64,000 nucleotides of DNA from DAOQVR01 sp035341665 (GCA_035341665.1 DAOQVR010000009.1:109636-173635), one strand, 5' to 3'. Shown: positions 52,801-64,000, counted from the first letter of the stretch. The notes: generated by a model from the letters alone, not told the origin. Numbers and translations are program-made.

Positions 52801-53188
52801 CCGCTGCCTGGGGTGCCGAGAGGGCCGTCAGAAGACGGGCACAGGAGTCGAGGGCGCGGTAGGCGTCGTCTGAGGAGAAGGCTTCCTGGTGCGCCCAGCG
52901 GTTGCGCACCTCGCGCAGCTCGCTCACCAGGCTGCGCTCGGCATGGCCCAGGGTCTGGCGAAAGACCTCGTTCCACTGGTCCCACATCAGGCGGAGGATG
53001 GCGGCAACGTCGAGGTGCGGCCGGTCGTCGTCCTCGGACCAGTCGACGTCATGGGCCCAGCCCTCCGTCGCTCGCGTGATCCAGTACTTGCCGAACTTGG
53101 CGTGCAGCTCGCGCTCGACGAAGGGGGCAAGCCCTTCCTTGAGCAGGTCGAGTGCCTTGCCGACGCGCTCGTGATTGGTGATCGCCAT
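49835..53188 (-). CDS. Swt1-HEPN/DUF499 ATPase of an Hma-like defence system
   Basis: The 1117-residue protein has an N-terminal Swt1/HEPN-like helical domain (FGKYWITRATEGWAHDVDWS, about residues 1-120, with RNRWAHQEAFSSDDAYRALD). A DUF499-type P-loop ATPase follows, with Walker A NFGGGKTHSML (about 245) and a Walker B-like LVLIDEWVAYARQL. C-terminal beta-rich repeats finish the chain (RFHGTVVLDATRMGRDAG). DUF499 proteins accompany DUF1156 methylases and SNF2 helicases in anti-phage islands. This gene is last in the five-gene minus-strand operon. Confidence 0.78.
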   Translation of the reverse strand: MAITNHERVGKALDLLKEGLAPFVERELHAKFGKYWITRATEGWAHDVDWSEDDDRPHLDVAAILRLMWDQWNEVFRQTLGHAERSLVSELREVRNRWAHQEAFSSDDAYRALDSCARLLTALSAPQAAELDRMKLELLRVRYEEQVRAEKRRGAGTAIESQVTGALRPWREVVSPHPDVASGRYQQAEFAADLWQVHLGEGSDEYKDPAEFFRRTYLTESLRQLLAGAARRLSGQGGDPVVQLQTNFGGGKTHSMLALYHLFSGTAPSDLLGIDQVMKEAGLTNGALVPAVKRVVLVGNRVSPGNPAVKPDGTVIRTLWGELAWQLGGRAAFDRVRADDERATSPGDTLRQLFNEYAPCLVLIDEWVAYARQLHDAADLPAGSFETHFTFAQALTESAKLAQQCLVVISLPASDTPGSPHVQAEDVEVGGQRGRMALDRLRNAVGRVESSWRPASAEEGFEIVRRRLFEPLTGADQFTARDVVARAFYDLYRSQAAEFPPESREADYEKRLRAAYPIHPEVFDRLYTDWSALLKFQRTRGVLRLMAAVIHSLWEKGDRNPLILPSNLPIDDPRVQFELTRYLSDNWVPVIEKDVDGPNALPLRLDGEVPNLGKYHACRRVARTIYLGSAPTATAANRGLEDRQIKLGCVMPGESPAVFGDALRRLSGAATYLYQDAARYWYSTQPTVTKMAEDRAEQLKRDPDAVAREVERRLRADLRKAGDFSRIHPLPQSGADVPDDLDARLVVLGVEHPYSREPGSAAEAQAKAIFEFRGNVPRLYRNALVFLAVDRTRLQDLDEAVRRYLAWDSILGEKDTLDLSPHQVKQAETQLGAADTTVTARIPEAYQWLLVPGQGTPQSAVEWQAYRLAGTDPLAVRASKKLRSDELLVTTLAGTRLRMEMDRVPLWRGDRVAVKQLVDDFARYLYLPRLKDSAVLLGAVRDGLGLMLWATDSFAYADAYDEAAGRYRGLRCGPAEAGRVDPQPGLLVRAEAAVKQRTAEAQPEPGKVGPVGDDQVKTPAAGQERTLPKQPDAVTLSPSGPKRFHGTVVLDATRMGRDAGRIAEEVVGHLAGLTGARVTVTLEIEAEIPSGAPESVVRTVTENGRTLKFASQAFEAE

Positions 53189-53208
53189 CTTGAGCCTCCG
53201 AATTTCCG

Positions 53209-53724
53209 GACAGGATTGACAGGATGAAGCGACCTAATCCTGCAAATCCTGTCTGAACGAACCCCTTGCCCGATAGGTGCGGTGCTTGCGCTTGAGCTGC
53301 AGGCTGGCCGCACCAAAGTTCAGGAGCAGCCCGATCTCAATGCCCGTGGTCGTCAGGTAGTTGACCAACTGCACCTCGTGCGCCGGTGCGACTGCCTGGA
53401 TCGCCTTGATCTCGAGAATGACCCGATCCTCGACCAACATGTCGGCAACGAAGTCCCCGACCACCACGCCATCGTATACCACCTGGATAGGTTTCTGGCG
53501 CTCCACGACCAGCCCGACCTTGCGCAGCTCGTGCGCCAAGGCCTTTTCGTAGACGGACTCCAGGTACCCCGGTCCAAGCGTCGTATGGACCTTCATCGCA
53601 CAGCCGATGATCGTTTTGGTCAGCGACTCCTCTTCCATGGGCTTCTTCTCTTGGACAGGATTTACAGGATTTGCAGGATGGTTGGACCTTGTGCTGTCAA
53701 TCCTGGTAATCCTGTCAATCCTGT

Positions 53725-53725
<1 letters not shown>
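53209..53725. repeat. CAGGAT hairpin repeats flanking the GxxExxY gene
   Basis: Left repeat 53209-53253 and right repeat 53653-53725 each begin GACAGGATT.ACAGGAT and end AATCCTGTC, so each can fold on itself. The left one encodes the last residues of the GxxExxY protein (RQDLQD) and the right one touches the methylase stop. A third copy (56029-56090) is inside the methylase. Confidence 0.75.
53234..53638 (-). CDS. GxxExxY protein (PD-(D/E)XK-like)
   Basis: The 134-residue protein has the naming motif GPGYLESVYEKALAHEL (about 22-38) and a nuclease-like core (VGDFVADMLVEDRVILEIKA: D...E.K). It matches the GxxExxY family, small proteins of unknown role with a restriction-endonuclease-like fold. 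Its gene is bounded by CAGGAT hairpin repeats and interrupts the ATPase-methylase spacing, so it may be a hitchhiker carried by the repeats rather than a defence component. Confidence 0.85.
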   Translation of the reverse strand: MEEESLTKTIIGCAMKVHTTLGPGYLESVYEKALAHELRKVGLVVERQKPIQVVYDGVVVGDFVADMLVEDRVILEIKAIQAVAPAHEVQLVNYLTTTGIEIGLLLNFGAASLQLKRKHRTYRARGSFRQDLQD

Positions 53726-56730
<3,005 letters not shown>

Positions 56731-56929
56731 TTTCGGCGCATTTCGTTCGCCCGTTCAGCGCCGGCCGGCGGCATCGGCCAGACAGCCGGGCGATTGCGCT
56801 GGACCTCCGTCAAGATTGCGTATTATGCATTCTTCCGCGGAATTGCGTCCTGCGCCGCACAAGGCCGCCAAGGAGCGTCCTGGCATTCGCTTTGTCTCAC
56901 CGGTGCCAGTGCTCGTGTTTGCCCAGAAC

Positions 56930-59218
56930 CTAGCCGTCAAGGCCCAGGTCCCTGCGCTGCGCTCCCCAGTCCTTGTCCCACACCTGGCGGTAGCGCTCAG
57001 TGATCTCGTCGGTCGACCAGCCTGCCAAGACAGCCCGAAACCCGGGCATTCCCTCGAGCACGGCGACCAGTTCTGGGCGCAGCGCCCAGCCCCAGTCTAT
57101 CCCGCTCCTTCTCACCTCCAGGAGCAGCCCTACTCCGGGCTTGGCAGGCTTCACACCCTCGGTCAGGTTGATCCGGTTGCCCAGACCGCCCAGTATGCCG
57201 TGCAGTTGGTTGTCATCGACCCCCATGCGCTCGTGGAGCTCCCTGTACGGCACAAACTCGTCACCGGCCTCGTAGAGCGCCCTATAGAGCAGGAGCTGCC
57301 CACGAGGGACAAAGGTGCGGGTCAGCACTCGCTGGATCAGGGCTGTCCCGTCACCGGCTTTGTCGCTGACCGGTGCCCCTCCCGGCTCGACCCGCCAACG
57401 CTCCCCAACCCAGCCCTCGATCTCTCTGCGGCGAGCCTGGATCGTGTCTGGAGTCCAGTCCTCGTAGCGGGCGATGGCCTGCTCAACGAATAGTTTTGAG
57501 CTGGCATAGCAGCACGGCCGTCCGGCGGCCCCCTTCTTCTCGGGGAATGGCTTGTTGCCCAAGCAGCTATTGTCGAAGGTCAACGTCAGGTTGCCGATGT
57601 CGTGTACCCAACGTGCATGCTCCTCCGGCGCGAACCTCTGCGCCCAGTAGCCGCCCGAGTCCATGGCCTGGGGCAGGATGTGCTCGACCGTATCTTGCTT
57701 CCGCGCCAGGTCCTCCCAGGGCATTCGCACGGCCTGCCCGGCCCCATCGGCCAGGTGCTGCTCGTACTCGTATAGCATATACTTCAACCCCGGCCAGGCG
57801 AACCAGTTCAGGTCGCGCTCCTCGAAGCGAGCCGGGATGCGCTGGTCCGGGCAGTAGTAGAGAATGGCTCCCCTGAGCTCGTCCAGCACGCCGTCGAGAT
57901 CCCGCCCGTGATAGATCTGGTACCCCAGGCGAAAGATCCAGGACTGGCCGGTATATGCCGGGCGCTCCATCCAACGGTAGACTCGAAAGTTGAAGCGCTC
58001 GCAGAGCTCGAGCGCCTTGAGGCAGCGCTCGCCGTCATCCGGGTACTTGATCCGGACCGCCATGAGCAGAGGCACGAACGTGACGGGAGCGCCCAGCCGA
58101 GCCAGTCGCTCGCCGGCCGCGATCAGCCGGTCGTGGAGTTGCCTCTCGGCCTTGAATGGCCCGTAGGCACTCGAGTGGCGCGGCCGGTAGATGTCACAGT
58201 AGGCCACGGCTGCGTTGCGCAGGCTGGCGAGGTAGGCTTTGACTTGGTCAAGCAGATCAGGATGCTTCCCTCGGTAGCTACCCAGGGCAAATCGCTTCTT
58301 GATGGATCGGATACTCACCGGCTTGTTGCGGTCATAGTCGTGCTCCATCAGCCAATGGGTGCGCAGGAGCTGATCCTCGTTTTCCACTTCGCCGAGGTCG
58401 GCCGCCATCAGCCTCTCAAAGATGTGCGTCCAGGTGTCGTTGATGTCGCGGGCGAGGTCATGCTCGCATGGCAGCTCAAGCTTGCTGGCAAGGTAGAGCA
58501 GGTAGTTCTTCACCTTCTCAAGCTCAGTGAGCGGCTTGCCGCGGTTGTTCATAGTCTCAAAGACCACGCCTGCATCGGCCTCGCTTCGCACTGTGTAGAC
58601 TACGAGGGTCAGTTGCTGGGTCACCTTCAGATACTGTGCCTTGAGCCACTCTGGGAAGCTATCTCCCAGAGCACCTCGCTTTGCATCAAGGTAGGCGGTG
58701 AAGTACTCCTTGGCCCCGGCAAGGAACTGGTGGGAACGGTTCGTGGGTCCCTGGATGTCCGGTGAACGCTCCAGTATCGTGCCGTAGAAGAAGCCGTGCG
58801 TGTCCCGGTTGAGCGTGAGCTTGCACAGCGGCTGGCCGCTCATGTTCCGCGTCGCCAGGTAACTCTCGTCCAGACCTTCGGCCAGCATCCGCCGGGAGTC
58901 ATACTTGCGCATCTCCTTCTGGAGGGCGTGAAGGAACACCACAAGGGTCGTGAGCCTCTGCTGTCCGTCGACAACGTCGAACGTCTCGTAGGCATTCCCC
59001 TTCTGATCGAGCACCTTGGCCGATTCTCCATCCCTGTCGTGAAGGATCAGCAGACCCATGAAGTGCTCTTTCCCCTCTCCGAGCAGATCGAGGTCTTCGA
59101 CCAAGTCCTGGCACTGCTGCTTCCCCCAAGAATAGCCACGCTGGTAGTCGGGAACGCGGAAAAGGCGACCGGCAAAGACTTTGCTCACGGTGTACAGGTT
59201 CTGCATCATCGTCTCCAT
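56930..59218 (-). CDS. DUF262-DUF1524 (GmrSD-like) nuclease
   Basis: The 762-residue protein has a DUF262 N-terminus with DYQRGYSW (24-31) and DGQQRLTTL (about 83-91). A DUF1524-like HNH region follows with TVEHILPQAMDSGG and HDIGNLTLTFDNSCLGNKPF (about 510-560). In GmrSD (type IV restriction) the two domains can be fused and cleave modified phage DNA in an NTP-dependent way. It lies between helicase and methylase in one operon, so it may be the effector or a separate module in the island. Confidence 0.82.
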   Translation of the reverse strand: METMMQNLYTVSKVFAGRLFRVPDYQRGYSWGKQQCQDLVEDLDLLGEGKEHFMGLLILHDRDGESAKVLDQKGNAYETFDVVDGQQRLTTLVVFLHALQKEMRKYDSRRMLAEGLDESYLATRNMSGQPLCKLTLNRDTHGFFYGTILERSPDIQGPTNRSHQFLAGAKEYFTAYLDAKRGALGDSFPEWLKAQYLKVTQQLTLVVYTVRSEADAGVVFETMNNRGKPLTELEKVKNYLLYLASKLELPCEHDLARDINDTWTHIFERLMAADLGEVENEDQLLRTHWLMEHDYDRNKPVSIRSIKKRFALGSYRGKHPDLLDQVKAYLASLRNAAVAYCDIYRPRHSSAYGPFKAERQLHDRLIAAGERLARLGAPVTFVPLLMAVRIKYPDDGERCLKALELCERFNFRVYRWMERPAYTGQSWIFRLGYQIYHGRDLDGVLDELRGAILYYCPDQRIPARFEERDLNWFAWPGLKYMLYEYEQHLADGAGQAVRMPWEDLARKQDTVEHILPQAMDSGGYWAQRFAPEEHARWVHDIGNLTLTFDNSCLGNKPFPEKKGAAGRPCCYASSKLFVEQAIARYEDWTPDTIQARRREIEGWVGERWRVEPGGAPVSDKAGDGTALIQRVLTRTFVPRGQLLLYRALYEAGDEFVPYRELHERMGVDDNQLHGILGGLGNRINLTEGVKPAKPGVGLLLEVRRSGIDWGWALRPELVAVLEGMPGFRAVLAGWSTDEITERYRQVWDKDWGAQRRDLGLDG

Positions 59219-59264
59219 GTCTCAGCGGCTGGGCACAGGTGAGTCAACCTACTCCTGGCCTTCC

Positions 59265-62200
59265 TCACGCCGGCTCCCCGGCCCGCGCCAGGAGCCCGGC
59301 AAAGTCATAGTTCACGCTCGTCACCCCAAAGTCTGGCTCGCGCCGGAAGGGGTGGCGCAGGTAATGGGCGCGGTGCGCCCCGCCCTCCAGGAACTCGACG
59401 ATCGCCAGGATATAGTCGTCCGGCTTGTTGAGCGAGCAGAGGATCTCGTTCTTGGTGACGGTCACGGTATCGGCCCCGGAGGCACGCCCTTTGACCTCGA
59501 TGAAGCGCAGCCGGCCGCTGCCGGGCACGCGGCTCTCGACGTCGTAGCCGAGCTTTTCCGTCTCGCGGTCGACCGGCTCATAGCCCAGCCCGCGCTCGAC
59601 CTCCATCACGATGGCCCGCGCTCGCACCGCGGCGGCCTGGGTATCGGCTGCAGGGCGCTGGGAGGAGGGCTCCCGGCCGGCCATGCGGGCGAGCAGCCCC
59701 AGCGGTACGACGAGCACCCCGCCCAGCACCACCGGCGGCAGCGGTGCAATCTGCCGCTCCAGCCGCAGCTCGTCCATGCGCTTCTCCAGGCGCGCCTGGA
59801 GGAGGTCGGCGCGCTTGCGCGCCTCCCCGGAGTTGAGGCGGGCGTTGGGTCGGCCGGCCTGCTCCTGGGCCTTCAGCTCCTCGGCGCGGTGGTCCCAGTA
59901 GATGATCTCCCTGGTCAGCCGCTGCTTGACCGCCGCCTCGGTCTTGGCGATCAGCTCCAGCTTCTGCGCGCGCACCTCGTCCAGGTGCTCCGGCACGACG
60001 TGGACGACGGCGTAGCCCTGCGCCTGCTGCTCCAGGCCGCGGGTGATCCAGGCGAGCTCCGGGCGGGCCAGCAGCGCCTCGGCATCCGGCTCGCCCTCCG
60101 CCAGGGGGCGGTAGTCGAGGTAGGGCGCGTAGTGCAGGTGGCGGGTGTCGCCTTCTGCGTCCACCTCCACGTAGAGTATGCGCCTGGAAACAACGCGCCG
60201 CTCCCCGGAGCGGGTAAGGCTGGCGTCCTGTATCGCGTGCTCGAGGTAAAAGAGCACGCGCGGCTCGACGCCCGGGTCGCGCTCGTCGACCAGCACCGCG
60301 CCGCGGCGCAGCAGGTCGCGGTGGCGCTCCAGGGTCAGGTCGATGACGGCGTCGAGCAGGGGATGCCCGGGACAGAGGAAGGCCGCCAGGGGCTGGCCCT
60401 GAAGCGCGACGAGTTCCTTCTCGAAGGCGATCCGCTCGTAGCGGGGCATGACCGGCTCGCCGATGCCGATCAGCCGGTCGCGCTGGCGCACGATCGCCGG
60501 GACGTGGGTGACTTCGTAGCGGCGCGGCTCGCGCTGGCGGGCGGACCCGCTGAGCCGCTGGAAAGCCTCGAGGAAGAAAGACTCGACATAGTGCGGCTGG
60601 AGGCGGCGGGCCTCGGCGCGCTCCATCTCCTCTCGGATGCGGTAGACCCGGCTGGCATCCATGGCGTCGGAGGCAAGCGCCCGCTCCTCGAGCAGGCCCT
60701 GGAGCTGTGCCGGGTCGAAGGCGTTCTCGACCACCTGGGTCAGCCGGGCGCGTACCTCGGGCCGGTCGCCGTAGCGGATCGCCTGGATCAGCAGGTCGCG
60801 CAGTGGCCTGCCCTCGAACTCGAGCTTGCCCAGGACGTCAAAGACCCTGCCGCCGAGGGACTGGCGGGCCTGCTCGATCTTGGCCAGGAGGGTCCGGTAG
60901 ACGTCGCCTTCCCGCGTCTCGTCGGCCACCAGGTTCCAGAGGTGGCACACTTCGGTCTGGCCGATGCGATGGATACGCCCAAAGCGCTGCTCCAGCCGGT
61001 TGGGGTTCCAGGGCAGGTCATAGTTGACCATCAGATGCGCACGCTGGAGGTTGATGCCCTCACCGGCGGCGTCTGTGGCCAAAAGCACCTGGACTTCGGG
61101 ATCGTGGCGGAACGCCTCCTGCGCCTTCAGGCGGTCCTCGCGGCCCATGCCGCCGTGGATGATGACGAGGGCATCGCGGCGCCCGAGCAGCGTGGTGATG
61201 CGCCGCTCCAGGTAGTGGAGCGTATCCCGGTGCTCGGTGAAGAGGACCAGCTTCTGCCGCGGTGAAGGGACCGGCCGCGGAATCCCGGCTGGGCCATACG
61301 GCGCAGGCTCTTCGCCCAGGCGGCCGGCCAGGCCCGCGGGGGTAAAGATCTCGTTGAGCAGGTTGGAAAGCTCGCGCCACTTGCGGTCGTCCTGGCTGCT
61401 CAGCACCGCGAGAGCCATCCTCTCCAGGCGCCCCAGGGTCTCGATCTCGGCCTTGAGCTCGACGATGGTGCGCGCAGCGGTGGCCTGGTCGAGGATCTCT
61501 TCCTCGACCTCCGCTACTTCGCCGTCGGGCGCGTCCTCCAGGTCTTCGACCTCCTCGACGTCGAGCACGGGCACCGCCGAAGCCAGGGCGTGCGCGACCT
61601 CGGCGCCGCGCTGCAGCAGCTCCATCTCGCGCAGCCGCCGCTCGAGGCGCTCGCGCCGCCGGCGCAGCGATTGGAAGATGGCCTCGGGCGACGAGGCCAG
61701 GCGGCGCTGCAGGATGGTGAGCGCGAAGCCGACCGTGCCCGCGCGCTTGTCGTTCTGGAGGGCATCGGCGCGGTTGAACTCGTCGCGCACATAGTCGGTG
61801 ACGGCCTTGTAGAGGGCCGCTTCGGCATCCGACAGCTTGAAGGGGACTGTGTAGGCCATCCGCTCGGGAAAGAGGGGTGTGGCGTCGAACTTCAGGAGGC
61901 TCTCCTTGTCCATGCGGCGCATCAGGTCCGACACGTCCGTGGTATGGACCCCGTCGCGGAAGTGGCCCTCGAAGCGGTCGCCATCGATCAGGGCCATGAA
62001 GAGCTGGAAGTCGGCCTCCTTGCCGTTGTGCGGCGTGGCGGTCATCAGGAGGAGGTGGCGCGTCAAGGTGGAGAGGAGCTGCGCCAGCCGGTAGCGCTTG
62101 GTGTACTGGACCTCACCTCCGAAGTAGGTGGCCGAGAGCTTGTGGGCCTCGTCACAGACGATCAGATCCCAGCGGCAGTCGGGTGCCGCCAGCTTGTCCT

Positions 62201-62846
62201 GGACTTCCTCGTTGCGCGAGAGCTTGTCCAGCCGGGCGATCGCCAGGTTGGTCTCCAGGAACCAGTTGCCGGTGCGAGCGGCCTCCAGCTTGTCGTTGGT
62301 CAGGATCTCGAAGGGCAAGTGAAAACGTCGGTAGAGCTCGTCCTGCCACTGCTCGGCAAGGCTGCCGGGACAGACGACCAGGCAGCGCTGCAGGTCCCCG
62401 CGGGCGATCAGCTCCTTGATGAGCAGCCCGGCCATGATGGTCTTGCCTGCGCCCGGGTCGTCTGCCAGGAGAAAGCGCAGCGGCTGGCGTGGCAGCATGA
62501 CCTCGTAGACTGCCGTGATCTGGTGCGGCAGGGGCTCGACCATCGATGTGTGAATGGCGAGCAACGGGTCGAAGAGGTGAGCCAGGCGGATGCGGTGGGC
62601 TTCTGAAACGAGGCGAAAGAGGGCGCCGTCGCCGTCAAAGCTCCAGGGGCGGCCATGCTCGGCAACCTCGAGGTCGGCCTCGTTGTGACGGTAGAGGATG
62701 ATGGCATCGACTCTGCCGTCCGGGCTCTTGTAGGTCAGCTCGACTGCCTCCGAGCCAAACCACTGCACGCTGACTACCGTGACGAGGGCATCCGGCAGGA
62801 TGCCACGGATGGCCGCATTGGGGGCCAGGTCCTCAAGACGCGCCAT
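59265..62846 (-). CDS. SNF2-type helicase with DUF3883-like C-terminus
   Basis: The 1193-residue protein starts at 62846 after CAAGGAGG. It has Walker A LLADDPGAGKT (about 127), Walker B CDEAHKL (about 232), LLLMTATPHNG, a helicase C domain (LLATDAAGEGINLQRAHLMV, RFGRIHRIGQ) and coiled segments. The C-terminal region (YDVESR ... LRFIEVKGRA) matches DUF3883, a PD-(D/E)XK-like fold. Such helicases are components of several anti-phage systems (DISARM, Hma-like). It is first in the minus-strand operon. Confidence 0.85.
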   Translation of the reverse strand: MARLEDLAPNAAIRGILPDALVTVVSVQWFGSEAVELTYKSPDGRVDAIILYRHNEADLEVAEHGRPWSFDGDGALFRLVSEAHRIRLAHLFDPLLAIHTSMVEPLPHQITAVYEVMLPRQPLRFLLADDPGAGKTIMAGLLIKELIARGDLQRCLVVCPGSLAEQWQDELYRRFHLPFEILTNDKLEAARTGNWFLETNLAIARLDKLSRNEEVQDKLAAPDCRWDLIVCDEAHKLSATYFGGEVQYTKRYRLAQLLSTLTRHLLLMTATPHNGKEADFQLFMALIDGDRFEGHFRDGVHTTDVSDLMRRMDKESLLKFDATPLFPERMAYTVPFKLSDAEAALYKAVTDYVRDEFNRADALQNDKRAGTVGFALTILQRRLASSPEAIFQSLRRRRERLERRLREMELLQRGAEVAHALASAVPVLDVEEVEDLEDAPDGEVAEVEEEILDQATAARTIVELKAEIETLGRLERMALAVLSSQDDRKWRELSNLLNEIFTPAGLAGRLGEEPAPYGPAGIPRPVPSPRQKLVLFTEHRDTLHYLERRITTLLGRRDALVIIHGGMGREDRLKAQEAFRHDPEVQVLLATDAAGEGINLQRAHLMVNYDLPWNPNRLEQRFGRIHRIGQTEVCHLWNLVADETREGDVYRTLLAKIEQARQSLGGRVFDVLGKLEFEGRPLRDLLIQAIRYGDRPEVRARLTQVVENAFDPAQLQGLLEERALASDAMDASRVYRIREEMERAEARRLQPHYVESFFLEAFQRLSGSARQREPRRYEVTHVPAIVRQRDRLIGIGEPVMPRYERIAFEKELVALQGQPLAAFLCPGHPLLDAVIDLTLERHRDLLRRGAVLVDERDPGVEPRVLFYLEHAIQDASLTRSGERRVVSRRILYVEVDAEGDTRHLHYAPYLDYRPLAEGEPDAEALLARPELAWITRGLEQQAQGYAVVHVVPEHLDEVRAQKLELIAKTEAAVKQRLTREIIYWDHRAEELKAQEQAGRPNARLNSGEARKRADLLQARLEKRMDELRLERQIAPLPPVVLGGVLVVPLGLLARMAGREPSSQRPAADTQAAAVRARAIVMEVERGLGYEPVDRETEKLGYDVESRVPGSGRLRFIEVKGRASGADTVTVTKNEILCSLNKPDDYILAIVEFLEGGAHRAHYLRHPFRREPDFGVTSVNYDFAGLLARAGEPA

Positions 62847-63261
62847 GGAGCCGAGTCCTCCTTGCCTCACCCCTTCATTGTACCATGACCCTGCGTCAGG
62901 TGCTGTCGCCGCGGCCGCCGGCAGCACGGCCATTGACCGGGGCGACGGGTGCGCTGTGAGCTGTGGGGAACCGGGCCTCCTCCGGCACTATGAGCTCTTC
63001 TGCGCGAGGCTTTGGTCCGTGCCCGAATACGGCGGAACCCCAGGGCCAGGCTCTTTGATTATAGACTATTCAGTGCTCAAGAGCAAGTCGGGTGTCGCAC
63101 AGCCGAGAAGCACTCCTACGAGGTCCCTCACCCTACCCGAGAGGGCCTCGGTCGGAGACCCTCGCCCATCGGAGAAGCCCGCACAATGCGCAAGGCGCAA
63201 CGGCTCGTGGTTGATCGCTACCCGACTCGGTGCGGCGCACCTCTCAGGTGTGCTGCACCTG
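62847..63261. other. Intergenic region before the CRISPR array
   Basis: No gene is recognised. A TACAAT hexamer on the minus strand (62877-62882) could be the -10 of the defence operon, but no good -35 is seen. Two palindromes (GGTGCGGCGCACC 63229-63241, GGTGTGCTGCACC 63247-63259) match the dispersed family at 20 kb. A weak repeat-like sequence at 63185-63221 may be an older decayed CRISPR repeat. Confidence 0.45.
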
Positions 63262-63617
63262 GTCTCTATGCCGCGCACGGCTTGAGGTTGATTGCTACCA
63301 TCATGCTAACCGTCACTCTCTACGAGCCGACCACAGGGTTTCAATGCCGCGTACGGCTTGAGGTGGATTGCTACATGACCTGACGGCCTGGCAAGAAGAG
63401 GACCAAGACACGATCGTTTCAATGCCGCGTACGGCTTGAGGTGGATTGTTACCTGCCTGAGACGTTGCCCGTTGCCAACCCACGCATGAATGCGGGGGTG
63501 TTGGTTTCAATGCCGCGTACGGCTTGATGTGGATTGTTACGCAAAGGAGAGGCGTGATGTGGCAATTTCCGAACACGAAGGTTTCAATGCCGCGTACGGC
63601 TTGATGTGGATTGTTAC
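63262..63617 (-). CRISPR. Partial CRISPR array, 37-bp repeats
   Basis: Good repeats lie at 63338-63374, 63416-63452, 63504-63540 and 63581-63617, and a decayed one at 63262-63298. They start GTTTCAATGCCGCGTACGGC and end GGATTGYTAC. Spacers are 39, 41, 51 and 40 bases. On the minus strand each repeat ends ATTGAAAC, the usual 8-base crRNA handle of type I/III systems, so transcription should be on the minus strand with the decayed repeat at the leader-distal end. No cas genes are in the window. The leader side is interrupted by an IS21-type element 30 bases after the last repeat. Confidence 0.9.
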
Positions 63618-63647
63618 GGTCTGACCTACGAACAGTCGTGGGTCTTG

Positions 63648-63694
63648 TGTCAAGGCCAAGTTAGAATTCCTCGAAATGGCCAACTTGGAATTCC
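63648..63694. mobile_element. End of an IS21-family insertion sequence
   Basis: From TGTCAAGG at 63648, two 17-base internal repeats follow: GGCCAAGTTAGAATTCC (63654-63670) and GGCCAACTTGGAATTCC (63678-63694). Tandem transposase-binding repeats at the end are typical of IS21 elements. The istB frame starts reading inward from 63721. The element continues beyond the window. Confidence 0.7.
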
Positions 63695-63720
63695 CCAGCT
63701 CAAACGTTCGATGGGCTGGT

Positions 63721-64000
63721 TCAGGCCTCCTTCTGCAGGTCGGTCAACTCACTGAAGACACCGGCCTTGCGTTTCTCCCGCAGCCGGTAGCTCTGGCCGC
63801 GGATGTTGATCGTCGTCGAGAAGTGCAGCAAGCGGTCCAGGATCGCGGCTGCCAGTACCTGGTCGGCAAAGATGTCGCCCCACTCGCCGTACGACTTGTT
63901 CGAGGTCAGGATGATCGAGCCACGACCGTAGCGGCGACTGACCAACTGGAACAGGAACTGCGCGGCCATCCGGTCGAGGGAGAAGTATCCCATCTCGTCC
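63721..64000 (-). CDS. istB: IstB-like ATPase, IS21 family (5' part outside the window)
   Basis: The C-terminal 92 residues are present, reading EMGYFSLDRMAAQFLFQLVS and then RRYGRGSIILTSNKSYGEWG and LLHFSTTINIRGQSYRLREK. This matches the second half of IstB, the AAA+ helper that selects targets for the IstA transposase. The Walker motifs lie outside the window. The gene runs out at base 64000. Confidence 0.9.
   Translation of the reverse strand, partial: DEMGYFSLDRMAAQFLFQLVSRRYGRGSIILTSNKSYGEWGDIFADQVLAAAILDRLLHFSTTINIRGQSYRLREKRKAGVFSELTDLQKEA

Noticed and set aside
59181..61265. 694-codon plus-strand open frame
   Set aside because: It is antisense to the helicase gene and lacks a ribosome site and family motifs.
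63185..63221. Sixth CRISPR repeat
   Set aside because: Only the right half resembles the repeat, and parts resemble the dispersed repeats of the 20-kb cluster, so it was not counted.

Overview
The window is GC-rich DNA that looks like a member of the Chloroflexota (Anaerolineae/Caldilineae-like). This is inferred from style, not from a marker gene: Thr/Pro-rich lipoprotein linkers, secreted Kelch and CARDB proteins, many PBS-lyase-type HEAT repeats and several dispersed hairpin repeats. No rRNA, tRNA or complete housekeeping operon is present, so lineage is uncertain.

Region 1 (1-21 kb) is chromosome-like. A PD40-propeller lipoprotein is followed by an addB-addA recombination helicase-nuclease pair. 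Next comes a minus-strand run of secreted or surface proteins (membrane-anchored protein, repeat/adhesin-like protein, zinc-phospholipase/Het-C-like protein, two lipoproteins), then a transglutaminase-like protein, a tiny zinc-ribbon protein and two Kelch-propeller proteins. Debris lies between them: an MFS transporter N-terminus, a MazF C-terminus and dispersed palindromes.

Region 2 (21.4-40.9 kb) is the most unusual part. It is a diverged tandem duplication of a minus-strand cassette: AbiEi antitoxin, AbiEii toxin, a protein with two complete radical-SAM/SPASM modules, one or two HEAT-repeat proteins, and a TsaA(TrmO-like)-ATPase fusion. The three large HEAT proteins end in a related tail (SDC ... 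HxD ... FPV). I infer that the tail is the substrate of the neighbouring radical-SAM enzymes. Copy 1 of the maturase has a frameshift near its C-terminus, both copies have an ACG where the start codon should be, and about 1 kb is identical between the copies (gene conversion).

Region 3 (40.9-49.1 kb) is a plasmid/integrative-element module: relaxase-like protein, RHH protein, HU-like protein, CHC2/Toprim primase, RepA-like ATPase, ParR-like and ParM-like partition proteins, an iteron-like repeat array and a large serine recombinase. A 19-bp motif touching the recombinase stop codon recurs, inverted, in two 61-bp repeats that lie downstream of the two cassettes.

Region 4 (49.8-62.8 kb) is a defence island: SNF2-type helicase with a DUF3883-like end, DUF262-DUF1524 (GmrSD-like) protein, DUF1156 DNA methylase, GxxExxY protein and a Swt1-HEPN/DUF499 ATPase. 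The helicase, methylase and ATPase resemble the Hma-type anti-phage arrangement. Short CAGGAT hairpin repeats flank the GxxExxY gene and also sit in frame inside the methylase.

Region 5 (63.2-64 kb) is the leader-distal end of a CRISPR array (four good 37-bp repeats and one decayed repeat), cut by an IS21-family element whose istB gene runs off the window.
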